Shown: in pieces, positions 1 to 7,350 of the stretch
Numbering within the stretch: the first letter of the stretch is position 1
Layout: every line of letters starts with the position of its first letter
Origin: DATEMK01 sp039914625
GTDB lineage: Bacteria; Bacteroidota; Bacteroidia; AKYH767-A; OLB10
Assembly: GCA_039914625.1 (NCBI GenBank)
Contig: JBDSOU010000157.1
Coordinates: 1 to 18,413 of the forward strand
Reading direction: 5' to 3'
Length of the DNA stretch: 18,413 bases
The notes under the pieces: model-generated
Seen by the model: only the letters and a program-made list of their open reading frames with translations
What the model was told of the DNA's origin: nothing
The model's database searches: none
Translations under genes and position numbers: made by a program

Positions 1-48
1 TCTTTTCAAAAAGAACCAGTCGCCCGAATTGCATTCAATTACTTTCGG

Positions 49-80
49 TTTGACTTTGTTGAATTGGTAGAATAGTTTTG
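49..80 (+). promoter_or_regulatory. Promoter of the carboxyltransferase gene (Bacteroidota -33/-7 type)
   Basis: TTTG at 49-52 and TAGTTTTG at 73-80 are separated by 20 bases and match the Bacteroidota primary sigma factor consensus (TTTG, about 19-20 bases, TAnnTTTG). Transcription would start near 85-87, giving a leader of about 110 bases before the ATG at 196. It is the only site in the window where both boxes are clear. Confidence 0.6.
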
Positions 81-195
81 AAATTGGTCTTTTGCAGATG
101 AGATATAAATCCCTGGCGCTAAAAGCAAGGGCTAATTGCTGATCGCTTTTTTAACCTTAATCTTTTTTCTACTTTTACTGCCACAATATTTTCCT

Positions 196-1737
196 ATGAG
201 TCAAAAACTGAAACTTCTCGAACAAAAAATAAAACAAGCCGAACTTGGAGGTGGTGCAAAACGAATTGAAAGCCAGCACAAGAAAGGAAAACTCACTGCC
301 CGTGAACGAATTCATTTCTTATTGGATGAAGGATCGTTTGAAGAGATCGGAAAATTTGTTACACACCGCGCAACGGATTTCGGTTTGGAAAAAGAAAAAT
401 ATCTTGGAGATGGAGTTGTGACAGGTTTCGGAACCGTGAACGGAAGATTGATATATGTTTATTCACAAGACTTCACCGTGTTTGGCGGATCACTTTCAGA
501 GACACATGCTGAAAAAATTTGTCGTATCATGGACCTTGCAATGCAGAATGGGGCACCTGTTATTGGCTTGAATGATTCAGGAGGTGCGCGAATTCAGGAA
601 GGAGTAGTTTCTCTCGGAGGGTATGCTGATATTTTTTACCGAAACACGCTTGCATCAGGAGTGATCCCTCAAATCAGCGCTATCATGGGACCTTGTGCAG
701 GTGGTGCAGTATATTCTCCGGCAATAACGGATTTTATTTTGATGGTTGAAAATACATCGTACATGTTTGTGACCGGCCCTAACGTTGTGAAAACCGTAAC
801 GCATGAAGAAGTTTCTTCTGAAGAGTTAGGAGGCGCATCCGCACATTCAACAAAATCAGGAGTTACACATTTTTCATGTGCAAACGAAATTGAATGCATC
901 AACACCATTAAAAAATTATTGAGTTATGTTCCTGAAAATTGTGAAGACGAAACACCGTTATTGGATTACACAATGGGCAATGAAGTTCGAACCAGGTTGA
1001 ACGACATTATTCCTGCACAACCAAATACACCTTACGATATGCGGGAAGTTATCAACGAAGTGATTGATACAAATTCTTTTTTGGAAGTGCATAAAAATTT
1101 TGCTGAAAATATTGTTGTCGGATTTGCCCGGCTTGCAGGAAGAAGCATTGGCATTGTAGCCAATCAGCCCGCCTATCTTGCAGGAGTATTGGATATTCAT
1201 GCTTCCACGAAAGCGGCACGCTTTGTTCGTTTTTGTGATTGTTTTAATATTCCTTTATTGGTATTTGAAGATGTACCGGGTTTTCTTCCGGGCACTGACC
1301 AGGAATGGAACGGAATTATTATCAATGGCGCAAAACTTTTATATGCATTCAGTGAAGCTACAGTTCCGCGCATCACCGTGATCACACGCAAAGCTTACGG
1401 AGGTGCGTATGATGTGATGAATTCAAAACACATTGGTGCCGATATGAATTATGCATGGCCCTCTTCTGAAATTGCAGTGATGGGCGCCAAAGGAGCTGCA
1501 GAAATTATTTTCAAAAAAGAAATCTCGGAAGCTGAAAATCCTGAAGCGAAGCTGAAAGAAAAAGAAAAAGAATACACCGATCTTTTTGCAAATCCTTACA
1601 AAGCTGCCGAGCGCGGTTATGTGGATGAAGTAATTCGTCCGGAAGAAACACGGCTTAAATTAATTAAGGCATTTAAAATGCTGGAGAATAAAGTTGCGAA
1701 GTTGCCGAAGAAAAAGCATGGGAATATTCCGTTGTGA
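196..1737 (+). CDS. pccB: Acyl-CoA carboxylase carboxyltransferase (beta) subunit, propionyl-CoA carboxylase type
   Basis: 513-residue cytoplasmic enzyme that transfers the carboxyl group from biotin to an acyl-CoA, most likely propionyl-CoA to give methylmalonyl-CoA. The N-terminal carboxyltransferase half carries SGGARIQEG (128-136) and GPCAGGAVYSPA (165-176). The C-terminal half carries PGFLPGTDQE (361-370), RKAYGGAYDVM (399-409), the block AVMGAKGAAEI (427-437) and the closing RPEETR (481-486). These and the length are typical of the PccB/methylmalonyl-CoA decarboxylase alpha group. The ATG at 196 is chosen because MSQKLKLLEQKI is the normal N-terminus; an in-frame TTG at 136 would add a hydrophobic stretch foreign to the family. 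No biotin carboxylase or biotin carrier gene is adjacent, so the partner subunits are elsewhere. Exact acyl-CoA specificity and carboxylase versus decarboxylase role are inferred. Confidence 0.9.
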   Translation: MSQKLKLLEQKIKQAELGGGAKRIESQHKKGKLTARERIHFLLDEGSFEEIGKFVTHRATDFGLEKEKYLGDGVVTGFGTVNGRLIYVYSQDFTVFGGSLSETHAEKICRIMDLAMQNGAPVIGLNDSGGARIQEGVVSLGGYADIFYRNTLASGVIPQISAIMGPCAGGAVYSPAITDFILMVENTSYMFVTGPNVVKTVTHEEVSSEELGGASAHSTKSGVTHFSCANEIECINTIKKLLSYVPENCEDETPLLDYTMGNEVRTRLNDIIPAQPNTPYDMREVINEVIDTNSFLEVHKNFAENIVVGFARLAGRSIGIVANQPAYLAGVLDIHASTKAARFVRFCDCFNIPLLVFEDVPGFLPGTDQEWNGIIINGAKLLYAFSEATVPRITVITRKAYGGAYDVMNSKHIGADMNYAWPSSEIAVMGAKGAAEIIFKKEISEAENPEAKLKEKEKEYTDLFANPYKAAERGYVDEVIRPEETRLKLIKAFKMLENKVAKLPKKKHGNIPL

Positions 1738-1751
1738 AATCAGTTTACAAG

Positions 1752-1780
1752 TGGCAATAGACAATCAACAATAGACAATG
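1752..1780. repeat. Short direct repeat, CAATAGACAAT motif
   Basis: CAATAGACAATCAACAATAGACAAT contains CAATAGACAAT twice, 14 bases apart. It lies in the gap between the carboxyltransferase stop and the UPF0175 promoter. Similar low-complexity spacer repeats occur at other gaps in this window (7351-7386, 10231-10255). Confidence 0.5.
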
Positions 1781-1792
1781 AAATAATAATAT

Positions 1793-1800
1793 TAAATTTG
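1793..1800 (+). promoter_or_regulatory. -7 box of the UPF0175 gene
   Basis: TAAATTTG is an exact TAnnTTTG match that ends four bases before the ATG at 1805. With the usual 4-7 base distance from box to start point, the transcript would begin at or within a few bases of the ATG, so the mRNA would be leaderless. No clear -33 TTTG is seen at the expected distance. Confidence 0.5.
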
Positions 1801-1804
1801 TGCT

Positions 1805-2035
1805 ATGCGAGAATTAACAATAAAGTTACCTGAGAAAGTAGAATTTAATGAACGCGACTTAACAAAATTTTTCGCGGCTAAGTTGTACGAATCCGGAAAA
1901 CTCACTCTTGGTCAGGCAGCCGAAATGGTTGGTATGCGTAAAGAAACTTTTGCTGAAATACTTGCCGATTACAATGTTTCTTTTATTAATTACCCGGCTT
2001 CAGACATAAAGCGCGATGCTTCAGCCATTCGATAA
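1805..2035 (+). CDS. UPF0175 family protein, putative antitoxin
   Basis: 76-residue protein with the UPF0175 pattern: LYESGKLTLGQAAEMVGMRKETFAEIL (roughly 28-54) reads as a helix-turn-helix-like segment, followed by the family's ending, YNVSFINYPASDIKRD (57-72). Members commonly sit directly upstream of a PIN-like DUF3368 toxin and are regarded as antitoxins that bind the toxin and probably their own promoter. Here the downstream frame, overlapping this gene from 2016, keeps only a toxin-like N-terminus, so this looks like an orphaned antitoxin. The ATG sits directly behind a -7 box, so translation may be leaderless. Membership in the family is quite secure; the antitoxin function is inferred. 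Confidence 0.8.
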   Translation: MRELTIKLPEKVEFNERDLTKFFAAKLYESGKLTLGQAAEMVGMRKETFAEILADYNVSFINYPASDIKRDASAIR

Positions 2036-2096
2036 AATTGTTATTGCTGATAATTTTAGGGTAAGTTTTGTTTCTAAAATTAAACTTAAATTTTAA
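2016..2096 (+). pseudogene. Remnant of a DUF3368 PIN-like toxin gene
   Basis: A 26-codon frame starts at an ATG inside the last codons of the UPF0175 gene and reads MLQPFDKIVIADNFRVSFV, then SKIKLKF and stop. DUF3368 toxins normally overlap the UPF0175 gene and begin with a pattern like KIVIADTSCLIxLxKI. The KIVIAD strand with the first metal-binding Asp and the later SKI are kept, but the TS after the Asp is lost and the remaining 130 or so residues are absent; the next gene begins 12 bases later. This is best read as a toxin deleted down to its N-terminus. Chance similarity over such a short stretch cannot be excluded. Confidence 0.5.
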
Positions 2097-2107
2097 AGTA
2101 TTATAAT

Positions 2108-2961
2108 ATGAAAACTCTTAAAATAATTTCAATTTCCGTGTTTCTGTTTTTAGCAGGAAAATCGTTCAGCCAGATAAATCAAATTGCAGAGTTTGATTCT
2201 ATTTATAGCTTTCAATATGACTACCTGGAAACAAAAGGTTTAAATTTGTGCGGGTTGATATTATAAATAATACGATTGATATGTACAATACAGATTTTTC
2301 TTTTTACAAACACATAGATATTCCACCTCAACCCAACCCCTATTCTATCGGGTATTTAAAAGAGCGGCTTTTTGACACTGATACTACCTATCTTGAATAT
2401 TTACTTTTCGGGTCATATCCCACTACATACGTTCCTTATGTACGAGTGTATGATGAAAATGGCAATAATTTGTTTTCTGCAGATAGCTTGAATGCTTATT
2501 CATTTTCGGGTTATGGGGCTAATGGACAAAATCAATCTGCTGTTATTAATAGCGATTCAACGGCAATATTGATTTTATTTAAACTTGCATCAGGCGGAAG
2601 CAGTCTTCGTAATTATTTCCGTGTTTACAGTTTGCCGGGTAAACTCGAAGACAGTTGTTGTTGTAATAATTTTGCTAACAATATTCTTCGTCCTGATTCG
2701 CCACATCGTTTTTCATTCAATGCATTTCCTAATCCGTCAAAAGGAAAAATAATTTTAAATTATGAATTGCCCGAAGGAATTAAGAAAGCAGAGTTGACTA
2801 TTTATTCAACCAATGGAAATGAAATGAAACGTTACAAAGTAACTAATGCTTTTAAATTTGTTGAATTAGATAATTCTGAATTGCCTTCAGGAACATATTT
2901 TTATCAATTGCTTTTGCCTGATGGAAATTTTGGCACAAAGAAAATGATTTTAGTAAAATAA
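2108..2961 (+). pseudogene. T9SS-exported protein of unknown function, split by a -1 frame change near 2240
   Basis: The frame from ATG 2108 encodes a signal peptide (MKTLKIISISVFLFLAGKSFSQ) and about 30 more residues, then stops at 2264-2266. The -1 frame, open from 2221 to 2961, continues the protein without a start of its own and ends in a T9SS type A sorting domain (about the last 80 residues: NAFPNPSKGKIILNYELPEG, a beta-rich middle, GTYFYQLLLPDG, final KKMILVK). Joined, the product is about 283 residues. The middle has no recognised domain; it holds a cluster DSCCCNN just before the sorting domain. The frame change must lie within 2221-2263. It can be explained by one missing A in the AAA of 2242-2244, or by ribosomal slippage on T TTA AAT (2239-2245). 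A mutation or sequencing error is the simpler explanation. Confidence 0.7.
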
Positions 2962-3001
2962 TTTTTTTCGTTTTCCATTTAACTACATTACAAATTAAGC
3001 T

Positions 3002-4324
3002 ATGAACCTCCTCCTTCTCGGTTCCGGTGGTCGCGAACATGCTTTTGCATGGAAACTTTCGCAAAGCAAACATTGCAGCAAATTATTTATCGGTCCCGGC
3101 AATGCCGGTACTGCACAATGCGGAACCAATGTTTTATTATCAACAACAGATTTTGAAGGCATAAAAAAATTTGTAGTTGAAAATAAAATTGAAATGGTAA
3201 TTGTCGGACCTGAAGATCCGTTAGTAAATGGCATTCATGATTTTTTTCTTGCAGAAGGCCTTTGCGTTGATTCTCCCTCCCCTTCGGGGAGGGTGGGGGA
3301 GGGGCTTTCTGTCATCGGACCAAAAAAAGACGGTGCGCAATTAGAAGGCAGCAAAGATTTTTCAAAACAGTTTATGATTCGTAATCATATTCCTACAGCA
3401 CGTTATCAAACTTTTACAAAAGAAAATTTAAAAGAAGGAATAAAATTTCTTGAAACACTTTCACCGCCTTATGTTTTAAAAGCCGATGGATTGGCTGCCG
3501 GCAAGGGGGTTGTTATTCCGCAAACTTTAGAGGAAGCAAAAAAGGAATTGACTGAAATGCTTTCAGGAAAATTTGGAAATGCGTCCGCAAAAGTTATTAT
3601 TGAAGAATTTCTTAAAGGCATTGAATTATCCGTTTTCGTTTTAACAGATGGAGTTAATTATAAGATTTTGCCCGAAGCCAAAGATTACAAACGTATCGGT
3701 GAAAACGATTCCGGTTTAAATACGGGTGGAATGGGTGCAGTTTCCCCTGTGGCATTCGCAGATGAAAGTTTCATTTCAAAAGTTGAAAATAAAATTATCA
3801 GGCCAACGATAGAAGGATTGAAAAAAGAAAATATCATTTACAAAGGATTTATTTTCGTTGGAATAATGAAAGTTGATGAGGAACCTTATGTAATTGAATA
3901 CAACTGCCGCATGGGGGACCCCGAAACTGAAGTGGTCGTTCCGAGAATAAAGAATGATTTGGTGGAACTGTTTGATGCTGTTGCAACACAACAGTTAAAC
4001 AAAATTGAAATTGAAATTGATGAACGTACTGCAACAACAGTAATGCTTGTTTCCAAAGGGTATCCTGAAAAATATGAATCAGGTAAAATTATTTCAGGTT
4101 TGGAAAATATTAAAGACAGTATTGTTTTTCACGCAGGAACAAAATTATCAGATGAAAAAGTTTTAAGTGCCGGAGGTAGAGTACTTGCTGTTACTTCTTA
4201 TGGAAATGATATTGCTGAGGCTTTGCAAAAATCGTATTCAGCAATTGACCAGATACGTTTCGAAAATAAATTTTTCAGAAAGGATATTGGAAAAGACCTT
4301 TTGAAACTTTCGGGAGTCTTGTAA
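3002..4324 (+). CDS. purD: Phosphoribosylamine-glycine ligase (GAR synthetase), with a repeat-derived insert
   Basis: ATP-grasp enzyme of de novo purine synthesis: 5-phosphoribosylamine + glycine + ATP gives glycinamide ribonucleotide. The N-terminal motif GSGGREHA (7-14), VGPEDPL, GPKKDGAQLEGSK, the ATP-grasp lid KADGLAAGKGVV (160-171) and the metal-binding EYNCRMGDPETE (299-310) are all present. At 440 residues it is slightly longer than the usual 420-430. The excess is explained by about 15 residues (88-102, CVDSPSPSGRVGEGL) encoded by a GC-rich hairpin repeat between the helix FFLAEGL and the strand SVIGP, which are contiguous in normal PurD. The frame is kept and all catalytic motifs are intact, so the enzyme is probably active. 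It converges with the small membrane protein gene, whose stop is four bases beyond. Confidence 0.95.
   Translation: MNLLLLGSGGREHAFAWKLSQSKHCSKLFIGPGNAGTAQCGTNVLLSTTDFEGIKKFVVENKIEMVIVGPEDPLVNGIHDFFLAEGLCVDSPSPSGRVGEGLSVIGPKKDGAQLEGSKDFSKQFMIRNHIPTARYQTFTKENLKEGIKFLETLSPPYVLKADGLAAGKGVVIPQTLEEAKKELTEMLSGKFGNASAKVIIEEFLKGIELSVFVLTDGVNYKILPEAKDYKRIGENDSGLNTGGMGAVSPVAFADESFISKVENKIIRPTIEGLKKENIIYKGFIFVGIMKVDEEPYVIEYNCRMGDPETEVVVPRIKNDLVELFDAVATQQLNKIEIEIDERTATTVMLVSKGYPEKYESGKIISGLENIKDSIVFHAGTKLSDEKVLSAGGRVLAVTSYGNDIAEALQKSYSAIDQIRFENKFFRKDIGKDLLKLSGVL
3273..3306. repeat. GC-rich hairpin repeat inserted in purD
   Basis: CCCTCCCC (3275-3282) and GGGGAGGG (3286-3293) form a perfect 8-bp stem with a TTC loop. 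The G-rich arm is then repeated as GGGGAGGGG (3296-3304). GC content here is far above the surrounding AT-rich gene. Bacteroidota genomes commonly carry dispersed C-rich/G-rich palindromic elements of this type, and in-frame copies appear in proteins as SPSPSGRVGEG-like peptides. Copy number in this genome cannot be judged from one window. Confidence 0.75.
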
Positions 4325-4328
4325 TTGC

Positions 4329-4520
4329 TTAATTAGACTTTGGCGGATCCGACAAATAGTTATGGCTGCCTTTTTTTACTTTCACAGTGTACCACAACCA
4401 ATATACAATCCCCACCGTCCCAAAAGCAAAAAATATCATATTAATATGCATCCCGATGGGTTTCACAATCTTAAAGATGAATTCAAAGAAATCGGCTATA
4501 CCATGCCAAACTGCATCCAT
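4329..4520 (-). CDS. Small inner-membrane protein, DUF6341 family
   Basis: 63-residue protein with an amphipathic N-terminus (MDAVWHGIADFFEFIFKIV), one clear transmembrane helix at about 26-46 and a short charged tail. Size, the repeated aromatic residues and the GIVYWLWYTVKVKK segment fit DUF6341, a Bacteroidota-only family of unknown function usually found next to purD and a DUF6427 gene. That neighbourhood is exactly reproduced here: convergent with purD (four-base gap), divergent from the DUF6427 gene. A perfect -7 box (TACTTTTG) sits 17 bases upstream of the ATG. Family assignment rests on memory of the pattern and on context. Confidence 0.7.
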   Translation of the reverse strand: MDAVWHGIADFFEFIFKIVKPIGMHINMIFFAFGTVGIVYWLWYTVKVKKGSHNYLSDPPKSN

Positions 4521-4537
4521 AATTTTTTAATTTGGCG

Positions 4538-4545
4538 CAAAAGTA
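4538..4545 (-). promoter_or_regulatory. -7 box of the DUF6341 gene
   Basis: On the minus strand this reads TACTTTTG, an exact TAnnTTTG match, followed by GCGCC. Transcription would start near 4532, leaving a leader of roughly a dozen bases before the ATG at 4520. No -33 element stands out. Confidence 0.5.
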
Positions 4546-4595
4546 AGAAAAAAACTTTCTGAACATAATTATTTTTTCAATCCCGTTTTTATTGA

Positions 4596-5579
4596 ATGGT
4601 AATCAGTTTTTTTAAATCAAGGCAGCCTCTTGTTTATGCAGCATTTACCGGAATTGCTTTGGCATTCTGGGCAGCAGGATATTCAGGTTTTACAATTGAT
4701 ACCCGTAATTCAATGCCCTTTTACAGCCTGCTTTTTAAAATAATTACTCCCGATCATAAGTTCATTTACTTTTCGCTGGGTCTGGTTCTTATCCTCTCAC
4801 AAGCCATTCATTTAAGTTTTGTGTGTAACAAGCATGACATACTCTACAGGAACTCTTTTTTACCCGGTTTGTTTTATCTTATACTTTCCTGTTCCATTCC
4901 CCAGTTTATTTCTTTTCATCCGGTATTAATCATAAACTCCATTCTCATTTTTACATTGAATAAAATTTTCCGATTGTACAAAAATGACACTCCTCTTGCA
5001 TGGGATTTCGATACCTGCGTATCGTTGTCCATAATGACATTGTTTTATTTGCCGGCAATAATTTTTCTTTTGCTCTACGCCATCAGCCTTATTATATTGC
5101 GCCCGTTTTCCTGGCGCGATTGGGTAGTGGGATTTATGGGATTTATGACACCGGTATTTTTCGTCCTGCTTTATTTTTTTCTGACAGACCGATTGCCCGA
5201 AATCAAACAACTTATTTATTCAACCGAAATCAACAGAAAGTTTAATATCAAAAATGTTGTTCCGGCAGGGTATCCGCTTACAATTTTATGGGTAGCAGTG
5301 TTATTTATTTTATCAGTTTTCCGCCTGCAATTAAATTTTCAAAAAAATGCCGCAAAAACGAGGAACTTTCAATTGGTCATTATTTTTTATCTGGTTATTG
5401 CCTTGTTGATGATCGTTTTTACACCTGCTGAAATGCTTTTTCGTTTCACAATTCTTTGCATTCCGCTTTCGATCATTGTTGCGTATTATTTTCTTACTGC
5501 AAAAAAAACCTTGATCACTGAACCGCTATTTTACCTGCTTGTCATTCTTATTATCTATAACTACATTTCTGTTAAATAG
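4596..5579 (+). CDS. Polytopic membrane protein, DUF6427 family
   Basis: 327-residue integral membrane protein with about nine hydrophobic helices over its whole length and no soluble domain. The motif LRPFSWRDWVVGFMG (about 167-181), near the middle, is the family signature as I recall it for DUF6427, Bacteroidota proteins of unknown role. The N-terminus MVISFFKSRQPLVYA places the first helix at about residue 12. It faces DUF6341 across a 75-base divergent gap; the conserved pairing of the two families and purD suggests a shared membrane function but does not reveal it. No transporter or enzyme motif was seen. Confidence 0.75.
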   Translation: MVISFFKSRQPLVYAAFTGIALAFWAAGYSGFTIDTRNSMPFYSLLFKIITPDHKFIYFSLGLVLILSQAIHLSFVCNKHDILYRNSFLPGLFYLILSCSIPQFISFHPVLIINSILIFTLNKIFRLYKNDTPLAWDFDTCVSLSIMTLFYLPAIIFLLLYAISLIILRPFSWRDWVVGFMGFMTPVFFVLLYFFLTDRLPEIKQLIYSTEINRKFNIKNVVPAGYPLTILWVAVLFILSVFRLQLNFQKNAAKTRNFQLVIIFYLVIALLMIVFTPAEMLFRFTILCIPLSIIVAYYFLTAKKTLITEPLFYLLVILIIYNYISVK

Positions 5580-5662
5580 AACTGTTTACTGTAAACTAAT
5601 TTCAGGACAAATCACATTTATAAAAAGCAAGGGTTCCCGGAGCTGCACAAACGAAGAAATGA

Positions 5663-6116
5663 TCAGGTACCAAATTGTTTCAGGTGATGATCAAATTGCG
5701 TGTACATCAGTCGCGCCCATTCTTTAGCAGTGTTTTTACTAAGCAAAGGACTGACGGGCTGGATTTCCTTGGACAGAAAAGTTTTTACCAAGTCGTATAG
5801 CTTCTTTTTTTCGGTTTCGAAATCAGGTGGATTTATATTTCTTGCAACCATGATATTTCATGAATTTTTGTGCTTTTTCTCTCGGTGTTGGCATGTCAGT
5901 TTTGAGAATGATGTAGCGCATCAATTGCTTTAAAAACCAATTTCCACGCGGAGTAATTTCAACATCGCCATAAACCTGTAAGATTGCATCAGTGTTATGC
6001 CGGAGCATTTGGTTCAGGTTCATTTTTCCCCATAGAGGTTGTGTTTGCGGAGTGAGTTTATTAATGCGGGAAAGGATTGCTTCTTTCGCCTCCGGTTGCA
6101 GAAGATTTTTTCTCAT
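5663..6116 (-). pseudogene. DUF1569 (DinB-like) family gene broken by a frameshift
   Basis: Two minus-strand frames, 6116-5823 (97 residues) and 5851-5663 (62 residues), overlap by 29 bases and together match one DUF1569 protein of about 150 residues. The first half holds LTPQTQPLWGKMNLNQMLRH with the putative metal-ligand His40. The second holds NINPPDFETEKKKL, the conserved EWARLMY and the terminal FDHHLKQFG, whose histidines belong to the DinB-like metal site. The shift is +1 in the reading direction (one extra base, or two missing) and must fall between about 5823 and 5858. The ATG at 5851 is probably incidental rather than a true second start. DUF1569 proteins are four-helix DinB relatives of unknown function, possibly bacillithiol/thiol-related transferases. 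A weak -7 box (TACATTTA, 6130-6137) lies upstream. Confidence 0.75.
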
Positions 6117-6148
6117 TGAAATGTTTTTATAAATGTAGAAAAGAAATT

Positions 6149-7339
6149 TTATTTTTCATAAAACCCCACTGAACCTCCTACCCAATTCTTATTGAGATTA
6201 TATTTTACTCCAATCATTTCGCCTTTGCTTAACCGCGCCATATTAATTATTAATTGTGGTTTGGGTGTTTTAGGCTCCCATATATATAACATGCGCACTT
6301 CCACTTTCACAGGTTCATTGGGTGAGTGAAGCACCGGTTCGTATTTTACTTTTTTCTGGAGCATGAAATTTTCGGGGTCTTTTATTTCATCCAAATCTTT
6401 TTTGGTGACGTGAAATTTAATTCCGCTTCCTGAAAAAGAGAACAATGGCTTCAATACATAATTTTCAAGGTCAGCGGGAATCGTTTTTAATTCATTCAGA
6501 AAATAGCTTTCCGGAATATACTTACTTTTTAAAAGCGGCATTAAATATTTGCTGATCCGGTAAAACCAATTGGGATGACCAGCCCATTCAACAGTTACAT
6601 CATCTGTCATATTAAAATTTAATTTCAGATCAGTGCGTTTTAACAGCTCGTCAAAAATTACACGGTTGTAAATGCGATGCACAGGAATTATTTTTCCATT
6701 GTTGACATAAAAAAGTTTATTGTCTTCTTTAATAATATCGCTGATGCAAACCGCCTTTACGCCAAGCATTTGTTCGGTAATTAAAAAATCAATCCGTGTA
6801 TTTTGCTTCTTAGGTTCAATTTCAAGCAGGATTACATATTGCGCTTCGTGATGACCAAGGATATTTTTTTTCAAAAGTTTGACATAACTCTCCTCGTTCA
6901 AATCTGAAAACAGGTGATCATAATTATCAGGTGCATAAAAATGCTGGCGGTATTTTCCGGCTAAATAATGTTGCCATCCGAACAAAGAAGGGAATCCTTG
7001 GAGTTCGATCAGTTGCGGATTGATTTCTCCATTATCATCTTTACACACTCCGAAATCAATAGCAAGAAATAAAGTGTGATCATTTTCATTTGGAACGTTG
7101 AGATGAGGCGGAATGGCTTTCTCAGAAATTTTTTTGAAATCATCGCGTGTGAGAAAAGCAATTATTTCATCGCAGGCTTCAAGGATTTTATTTTTAAATT
7201 CTTTGGGAATAAAAACCGGTGACTCAGCTACACGAAACGGAATCGGGTAATTAAATTCAGCATTCATATCAGTAAGAAACGTTTTGTATTTCTCCTCTGT
7301 GAAAATGCTGTTGTATTTTTTTCTAATGTCAGGAACCAT
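6149..7339 (-). CDS. ATP-grasp-like ligase of unknown substrate
   Basis: 396-residue soluble protein with no signal peptide. The C-terminal third looks like an ATP-grasp nucleotide-binding fold: NYVLKPLFSFSGSGI (293-307) resembles the Lys plus glycine-rich lid, MLQKKV (326-331) the adenine-binding strand, VEVRM (346-350) and the ending NMARLSKGEMIGVKYNLNKN (366-385) the metal-binding Glu/Arg and Asn region. The N-terminal part carries conserved-looking LIELQGFPSLFGWQ (110-123) and HRIYNRVIFDEL (221-232), reminiscent of circularly permuted ATP-grasp proteins. Ligases of this fold make amide or thioester bonds through an acyl phosphate. It is the last of three genes on this strand, after a glutamine amidotransferase and a GCS2-type ligase, which supports a role in a common pathway. 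Substrate unknown; the family call is by motif only. Confidence 0.6.
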   Translation of the reverse strand: MVPDIRKKYNSIFTEEKYKTFLTDMNAEFNYPIPFRVAESPVFIPKEFKNKILEACDEIIAFLTRDDFKKISEKAIPPHLNVPNENDHTLFLAIDFGVCKDDNGEINPQLIELQGFPSLFGWQHYLAGKYRQHFYAPDNYDHLFSDLNEESYVKLLKKNILGHHEAQYVILLEIEPKKQNTRIDFLITEQMLGVKAVCISDIIKEDNKLFYVNNGKIIPVHRIYNRVIFDELLKRTDLKLNFNMTDDVTVEWAGHPNWFYRISKYLMPLLKSKYIPESYFLNELKTIPADLENYVLKPLFSFSGSGIKFHVTKKDLDEIKDPENFMLQKKVKYEPVLHSPNEPVKVEVRMLYIWEPKTPKPQLIINMARLSKGEMIGVKYNLNKNWVGGSVGFYEK

Positions 7340-7350
7340 CTGGAAGGTTA

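Noticed and set aside
1..150. Minus-strand frame open for 50 codons to the left edge, reading KVIECNSGDWFFLKR near its end.
   Set aside because: It has a stop upstream (151-153) and no ATG, GTG or TTG start before the last codons, overlaps the best promoter of the window, and matches no family I can name. It could be a fragment of a decayed gene, but one edge stretch is not enough.
136..195. N-terminal extension of the carboxyltransferase from a TTG, giving a hydrophobic leader.
   Set aside because: PccB proteins are cytoplasmic and start near MSQKLKLLEQKI; the extension lies in the predicted 5' leader.
4362..4562. Plus-strand 66-codon frame between purD and the DUF6427 gene.
   Set aside because: It is the antisense of the DUF6341 gene; the minus-strand product has a clear membrane helix, a -7 box and conserved context.
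5584..5596. GTTTACTGTAAAC palindrome between the DUF6427 gene and the DUF1569 gene as a bidirectional terminator.
   Set aside because: The usable stem is only five AT-rich pairs with no T tract following, too weak to call.
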